Source of the DNA: an uncultured Paraburkholderia sp.
Lineage (GTDB): Bacteria; Pseudomonadota; Gammaproteobacteria; Burkholderiales; Burkholderiaceae
Assembly: GCA_940747215.1 (NCBI GenBank)
Contig: CALNWS010000040.1
Location: 1 to 41,969, forward strand
Direction of reading: 5' to 3'
DNA: 41,969 nt
The notes beneath the pieces were generated by a model. It saw only the letters and a program-made list of their open reading frames with translations, searched no databases and had not been told where the DNA came from. Position numbers and translations under genes: made by a program. This document shows positions 38,317-41,969 of this stretch, piece after piece; the first letter of the stretch is position 1, and each line of letters opens with the position of its first letter.

Positions 38317-38790
38317 ATGCGAACTGAGCGCTACGAAACGCGGGATCGTGCATACGGGGTATGGCACCGCACTCCTTCAATTAGCCGGTATTTGCCGGCC
38401 AATCAGGCCGAGTCGCTGACGTGACGATGGCCGATCTCGATTCGGTGCTTTTCACCGAGTACGACCACTGCGAAAAAATGCCTCTCGCACTCATTGAAGT
38501 TGCACGCGACATCGGACAGGAAAAGCCAACGAGTGTACTTGCTCAACTCGCTCGACTGTCCGACGTTTCCGCATACGTAGCGCTCTATACGCCGGCTCCC
38601 ACCGCAAATCCGGCAAACGCCAATTGGGACGATATTCAGAGCTTCAGGGTTAAGCGGCTTTGGCCTCGGCCAGAAGATGCGTGGCGCATCTTTTCACCTA
38701 CGGAGTGGGCAAAACGCTCTGGTGCAGATACGCGGCTGGCAGATGAGACGCTTTGAAGTGCGCGCCGCGGCAAACGACGACAGATTCTGA
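38317..38790 (+). pseudogene. Integrative-element conserved hypothetical protein, two frameshifts
   Basis: MRTERYETRDRAYGVWHRTP, then SISRYLPANQAESLT-stop at 38424; MADLDSVLFTEYDHCEKMPL and ALIEVARDIGQEKPTSVLAQ continue from a GTG overlapping that stop; after FSPTEWAK (about 38712) the natural end ALVQIRGWQMRRFEVRAAAN to DDRF-stop (38788-38790) is in a third frame. The pattern (short basic start, Asp-rich nuclease-like core with LIEVARD, WPRPE...W) is one I associate with a conserved hypothetical of proteobacterial integrative elements. Biochemical role unknown. AAAAAGGAG precedes the ATG. Confidence 0.6.
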
Positions 38791-38801
38791 CGGAGACGCG
38801 T

Positions 38802-39085
38802 ATGAGGCTGCATCTCGCTGCGATCACATTGCTGTGCTTGCAATCAGGCTTCGCACATGCCGAATGTGAGTGTCGATGCATGAGCGGGCAGAACAGGCCT
38901 ATCTGTTCGAATGCGATGGAGTTGCCGCCGCTCTGCGCTCCGTCCGCTTGCCCGCTAGAGCCGCCTTCCATCCAGCCGCTCGCTGCTCCGCAATTGCCTC
39001 CGCTGGGTACCACAGCAGTTACGTAATGCGGCAGATTTGGAATCCGTACTCAAGACAGTATCAGTGGCAGCGTATTTGCCAATAG
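38802..39085 (+). pseudogene. Small secreted Cys/Pro-rich protein of integrative elements, frameshifted
   Basis: A signal peptide (MRLHLAAITLLCLQSGFAHA) is followed by ECECRCMSGQNRPICSNAME and a proline-rich stretch (LPPLCAPSACPLEPPSIQPL ... PPLGTT). The frame stops at 39026, but the expected tail MRQIWNPYSRQYQWQRICQ is in another frame ending at 39085. Six or more cysteines point to a disulfide-rich periplasmic protein. It lies 11 bp after the preceding gene, in the same order I associate with integrative elements. Function unknown. Confidence 0.58.
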
Positions 39086-39104
39086 CGCACCACAGCAAGA
39101 CAGT

Positions 39105-39160
39105 CGCGCCTAGCCCGACGGGGCGAAAACGGAGCATCCTAATCCGTCGGCGCGGCTCCT
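39105..39160 (+). terminator. Possible terminator after the secreted protein gene
   Basis: CCGACGG (39115-39121) pairs with CCGTCGG (39144-39150) and the stem may extend through CGCGCC/GGCGCG. It is followed by TCCTTATTTT. The loop is long (22 nt). Confidence 0.4.
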
Positions 39161-39190
39161 TATTTTGGGTAGCGATGAAGGATCGCTTTG

Positions 39191-39427
39191 ATGGACACGT
39201 CAGATGACGACCTGCTGGCCGAAATGAAGGGTTTAGAAATACGCCTTTCGGAGGCACGCCATGGGCATATGCTGGCTTTGGCTTTTGAAAAGCCTACATA
39301 TGAATCACTTATGTTCCGATTGGCTCAGGCGGAGGCAATGCAGGAACAATTTCGCGAACTCCTATCCGAAGCAATACGTCAGAAAATGCGCGCTGATGAT
39401 GTGTACGATCTTGCAATGCACGTCTGA
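39191..39427 (+). CDS. Unrecognised 78-residue helical protein
   Basis: The product reads MDTSDDDLLAEMKGLEIRLS, then FRLAQAEAMQEQFRELLSEA and DDVYDLAMHV. It is acidic, mostly helical and coiled-coil-like. The frame is uninterrupted. It precedes another small gene by 5 bp, consistent with an operon in a mobile element. No family is recognised. Confidence 0.45.
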   Translation: MDTSDDDLLAEMKGLEIRLSEARHGHMLALAFEKPTYESLMFRLAQAEAMQEQFRELLSEAIRQKMRADDVYDLAMHV

Positions 39428-39432
39428 AAGAA

Positions 39433-39713
39433 ATGCCCGACGCTTTGGCGTCCAAGGCGGCAAAGGCCCACGCTCAGAGCAGGTATGCGAGAGACCCAAA
39501 GCAGGAATTAAAGCGGCTGGTGCGAAAGCGGCGCTGGTGCGGGAATGTTGGGATAACTGGCAAGCGAATCCATCGGTCTACGATAGCCAAGCCGCCTTCG
39601 CTCGCAACATGATGGATAAATTTGGTGTTGACGCTGCTGGTAACCTCGAAAGCGAGGCCACCATTACAAACAAATGGATTCCTGCGTTTAAGCGAGATTT
39701 TCGAAAAGAATAA
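39433..39713 (+). pseudogene. Small mobile-element hypothetical protein, frameshifted
   Basis: MPDALASKAAKAHAQSRYAR with DPKQE is in the first frame. Near 39510 the text moves to another frame (KAALVRECWDNWQANPSVYD, SQAAFARNMMDKFGVDAAGN) and ends at RDFRKE, TAA 39711-39713. The core VRECWxxWQ...AFAR-M-DKF is a pattern I have seen in short proteins of phages and integrative elements; function unknown. One base was lost or gained between the halves. Confidence 0.5.
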
Positions 39714-39812
39714 TCATGCACGTACGGTTATAACCGTACCGGCACGTCGATTTCGAAGAACTGCAAAAAATATATTGGACGCATGCACAACGACGCTAAG
39801 GAGCGACAAAGC

Positions 39813-40055
39813 ATGCGTGCCATTAACGAAGGTAGACAAGCCGCCGACACAATTCCCCCGGTAGGGTTTTCGCGATGGAGCCAGCTCCAGCGCTTTATTC
39901 CAGTAAGCCGTGAGACGTGGCGCAAGCTGGTAAAGGATGGCCGAGCCCCGCAACCTCAACGCTGGACAGAACGTTGCACTGTCTACAGTAATGAAGAGGT
40001 TCACCGCTGGATGAAAGATCCGGCTGGTTATCAAGCGCAATCGATCGCAGCGTAA
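39813..40055 (+). CDS. AlpA-like helix-turn-helix regulator
   Basis: The product has 80 residues: PVGFSRWSQLQRFIPVSRET, WRKLVKDGRAPQPQRWTERC, NEEVHRWMKDPAGY. This is an excisionase/AlpA (MerR-like winged HTH) fold, which usually controls integrase expression or excision in prophages and integrative elements. The ATG at 39813 is chosen over 39783 because TAAGGAG (39797-39803) lies 9 bp upstream of it. It is intact. It lies 10 bp before the next HTH gene. Confidence 0.82.
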   Translation: MRAINEGRQAADTIPPVGFSRWSQLQRFIPVSRETWRKLVKDGRAPQPQRWTERCTVYSNEEVHRWMKDPAGYQAQSIAA

Positions 40056-40065
40056 GGGGCTTACC

Positions 40066-40383
40066 ATGGCCCCAAATAAAAGAGCCGCAACCCTCGCAGG
40101 CGCGGCCCAAGAAATCCTTCCTGCACATTCTAATACTGCCGAAGCTAATACTGCCGAAGCGCGGCGCGAACGAATTCTTGCATTTCTGCGCCGCGGGCGC
40201 GGAATGTCGACGATCGATGCGCGCCATGAAATTGATGTGATGCATCCGGCGGCTCGAATCATGGAGCTGCACGACGATGGTTTCGATATTCAGACTGTCT
40301 GGCAGCACCAGTCCATGCCGGACGGTGGCATGCATCGGGTTGCTCGCTATTACCTCATAAGCGAGGCCGGCCATACTGAATGA
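40066..40383 (+). CDS. HTH_39-type small DNA-binding protein
   Basis: The product has 105 residues. RILAFLRRGRGMSTIDARHE, VMHPAARIMELHDDGFDIQT and MHRVARYYL match the helix-turn-helix_39 type (PF14090), common next to primase and RepA genes in integrative elements. An in-frame 15-bp tandem duplication (40130-40159) gives NTAEANTAEA in the N-terminal linker, which probably does no harm. The stop overlaps the start region of the primase gene. AAGGGG precedes the ATG. Confidence 0.75.
   Translation: MAPNKRAATLAGAAQEILPAHSNTAEANTAEARRERILAFLRRGRGMSTIDARHEIDVMHPAARIMELHDDGFDIQTVWQHQSMPDGGMHRVARYYLISEAGHTE
40130..40159. repeat. 15-bp in-frame tandem duplication
   Basis: CTAATACTGCCGAAG is present twice back to back within the HTH_39 gene. 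Confidence 0.93.
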
Positions 40384-41280
40384 AATTGATTGTGCTCGTT
40401 CTGCGCTCTATCACCTCGATGCCGGCTGCGATCGTGATGCGTGGGTGCGCATCGGTATGGCCGCGAAATCCTCGGGCCTCGGACTGACTGGATCGATTAG
40501 TGCTCTTCGGGGGGTGCCAATTACGGCGGCGAGTGCGAAGCACGGGCGGTTTGGCGGTCTTTCCAACCATCTGGTGGTGTCTGCACCGCAACTCTCTTCC
40601 GCCTCGCACTCGATTCTGGATGGCAAGTCAGTTCAAAAATTCCCCGCCACATCAGCGAGCTGCCCGCGTCTAAAGTAGAGAGAAATAGTGAAGGTCATGC
40701 GCGCGAAACGCTTGATTCGCGCTGGTTCACTTACTGGCAATCACTCGATGAGGTTCGCGATGAAGGGCGCATGTATCTGGCGGCGCGGCAATGCGCGATT
40801 CCGCTCTTCGACGGAGATCTGCGATTTGATCCGGTGGCGCAGCATTCGGCCGGCTACATTGGCCCGTGTCTCGTCGCCTTGGTCACCGACATCGTGACGG
40901 CAACGCCGATTTCACTGCATCGCACCTAGATTAAACCGAATGGCGAGAAAGCCGATGTCGATCCGCCGCGGTTACTGCTTGGCGATCATCGCAAAGCGGG
41001 CGGTGTGATCCGATTGTGGCCGGATGAAGCATTGACGCAAGGACTTGCGATCGCCGAAGGAATCGAAACGGCTCTCAGTCTTGCGCGATTGTTTCAACCG
41101 GTCTGGGCACTAATTGATGCCGGCAATCTTTCAAAGACGCCAACCTTGGGCGGAGTCGATACCCTGATTATCGTCGTCGACGAAGATTCGGCGGGCATCC
41201 AGGCTGCCAATGCGTGCGCTGAGCGTTGGGCCCTGTCCGATCGAGACGTGACGCTCGTGGAGGTCGGTCATGGGGTATGA
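40381..41280 (+). pseudogene. PriCT/Toprim primase-like protein, frameshift and two stops
   Basis: Readable from NEIDCARSALYHLDAGCDRD with AWVRIGMAAKSSGLGL (PriCT_2-type domain), a frameshift near 40487, then GGANYGGECEARAVWRSFQP. TAG occurs at 40498-40500 and at 40927-40929 (HRT-stop-IKPNGEK), the second where Trp fits. The C-terminal Toprim-type domain (GLAIAEGIETALSLARLFQP, VDTLIIVVDEDSAGIQAA with Glu and DED acidic residues) is intact to TGA at 41278-41280. Such proteins prime replication of integrative or satellite elements together with a RepA-type helicase, here the next, overlapping gene. Confidence 0.78.
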
Positions 41281-41844
41281 CCTGAACGATCTGGCTATCG
41301 AGGGCGGCGCGAACGTACTTCGTCTGGCAATAACAAACGGTCGCCGTGTTCCTAAAGCCTCCGAACGCGAACCTCGCGCCGTAGGCGTTCCACAGGAACC
41401 CGCAAATATGCCCAGCAATGACAACCGCCAACTGATCTATCTGGTACGAAAGGCGGCTGATCTCTTTGCGTCGAAACCGTTGCGCTGGCGCGTTCATGGC
41501 GTGCTTCCCGAGAGTGGCCTTGTGGCGATCTACGGACCGTCAGGAAGCGGCAAGTCATTCCTGCTCATGGACATGCTGATTGCAGTCTCAGAGAGCGCGG
41601 GCAACTGGTTCGGGCACAAGGTCCGGCAGGCGCCGGTTACGTACCTTGGGCTTGAGGGCGACGCGGGGCTTGGCAAGCGTATGCAGGCGTGGGTGAGCCA
41701 TAACGGCCGATCTGTGCCAGACGCGTTCGCCATTCTCACCGGGCAGCCTTTTGACCTGCGCGCGCTTGATGACGTCGACCGGCTTTGCGAAGCCCTGAAA
41801 ACGGCCGGCGTAAAAGACGGCGTTGTTGCGATCGACACGCGTGT
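41270..41844 (+). pseudogene. RepA-like AAA ATPase, interrupted by an IS
   Basis: This is a hexameric-helicase-like ATPase (AAA_25/RepA type). The product starts MGYDLNDLAIEGGANVLRLA, overlapping the primase stop by 11 bp. Walker A is GPSGSGKSF; YLGLEGDAGLGKRMQAW follows. Walker B begins at DGVVAIDT, and there homology ends: the IS terminus starts at about 41845. The frame runs on by chance to 41887. Before the IS it is uninterrupted, so the IS insertion may be what inactivated it. Confidence 0.8.
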
Positions 41845-41968
41845 GCGGATTTCGGTGATGGTGATCAGGCCGTTTTGGCGACCGTGATCAGTTTGGAAGG
41901 TGGCGTTGCGCGGGCAATGGATTATATGGTGAAGGTGATCATGATCAGGATGCGGAGGACTGCTTGGT
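41845..41968 (+). mobile_element. IS terminus (IS21-like), right contig edge
   Basis: This is the exact inverted copy of 1-124 with repeated TGATCA units. It begins inside the RepA-like ATPase gene, just after the Walker B aspartate. The transposase lies beyond the contig end. Confidence 0.7.
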
Positions 41969-41969
41969 G

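Noticed and set aside
8394..40929. Stop-codon recoding (for example TAG or TGA read as Trp)
   Set aside because: Internal stops always co-occur with general decay, both TAG and TGA occur at expected Trp codons, and intact genes here end normally at TAA or TGA.
8919..41280. All frameshifts being sequencing error
   Set aside because: uvrB, ftrABCD, murI, fae and prfC are clean over about 8 kb, lesions include 8-24 bp duplications, large deletions, nonsense substitutions and IS insertions, and few lie in homopolymers. A minority of single-base events could still be errors.

Overview
This window looks like a draft-assembly contig from a Burkholderiaceae genome in the Paraburkholderia/Caballeronia group that is in advanced decay. 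The lineage call rests on gene content and high-GC codon use: a Burkholderia-type UvrB, the FtrABCD iron system, a bfd-tonB-exbB-exbD order and a VC_2705-type symporter pair. It is inference from recalled protein families, not a database match. A few genes are clean and full length: uvrB, ftrABCD, a DUF1857 protein, an OsmC protein, murI, fae and prfC. Most of the others carry frameshifts, nonsense codons, internal deletions or tandem duplications. That mix, together with IS remnants, is what has been described for vertically transmitted Burkholderia/Caballeronia symbionts such as plant leaf-nodule symbionts. The two window ends are exact inverted copies of each other (1-124 and 41845-41968) and resemble the multi-repeat terminus of an IS21-like element, so the contig probably stops at two oppositely oriented copies of one IS.

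Layout. 125-2405: uvrB and its terminator. 2550-6157: a Fur-type site, the intact ftrABCD ferrous iron import operon and a terminator. 6355-6672: hemP, frameshifted, with its Fur-type site. 6774-9905: DUF1857, OsmC, a pirin gene with one stop codon, and a ruined divergent LysR gene. 10168-12648: the TonB-ExbB-ExbD energy-coupling operon in decay, with a bfd that has lost an iron-sulfur cysteine. 12805-13745: murI, intact. 13774-18250: decayed DMT transporter, acetyl-CoA synthetase (acs), DUF4212/sodium-solute symporter pair, and an IS21 fragment. 18254-24619: decayed serine hydrolase and H-NS genes, intact fae, then a decayed aldo/keto reductase, aldehyde dehydrogenase and MFS transporter. 24930-26589: prfC, intact. 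26636-30347: decayed LysR regulator and a decayed acyl-CoA synthetase/GNAT (Pat-like) gene. 30568-33394: a two-partner secretion pair in ruins. 33439-35377: a lipoprotein metzincin whose propeller end is frameshifted. 35703-36865: truncated remains of a sugar-acid pathway (SDR, FAH). 36866-41844: a degraded integrative-element segment (small hypothetical genes, AlpA-like and HTH_39-like regulators, PriCT/Toprim primase, RepA-like ATPase) cut by the right-hand IS.

How the genes fit together. Iron import appears to have shifted. The TonB-independent FtrABCD path is intact, while TonB/ExbBD, HemP and the Bfd iron-release ferredoxin are damaged. Acetate use is lost as a module: acs, the likely carboxylate symporter and the Pat-like acetyltransferase that usually controls Acs are all broken. 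The lesions have recognisable mechanisms. Insertions are nearly all tandem duplications (1 to 24 bp), deletions often sit at short repeats, nonsense codons look like G:C to A:T changes at Trp or Gln codons, and exbB carries an apparent hairpin template-switch scar (a perfect 20-bp inverted repeat).
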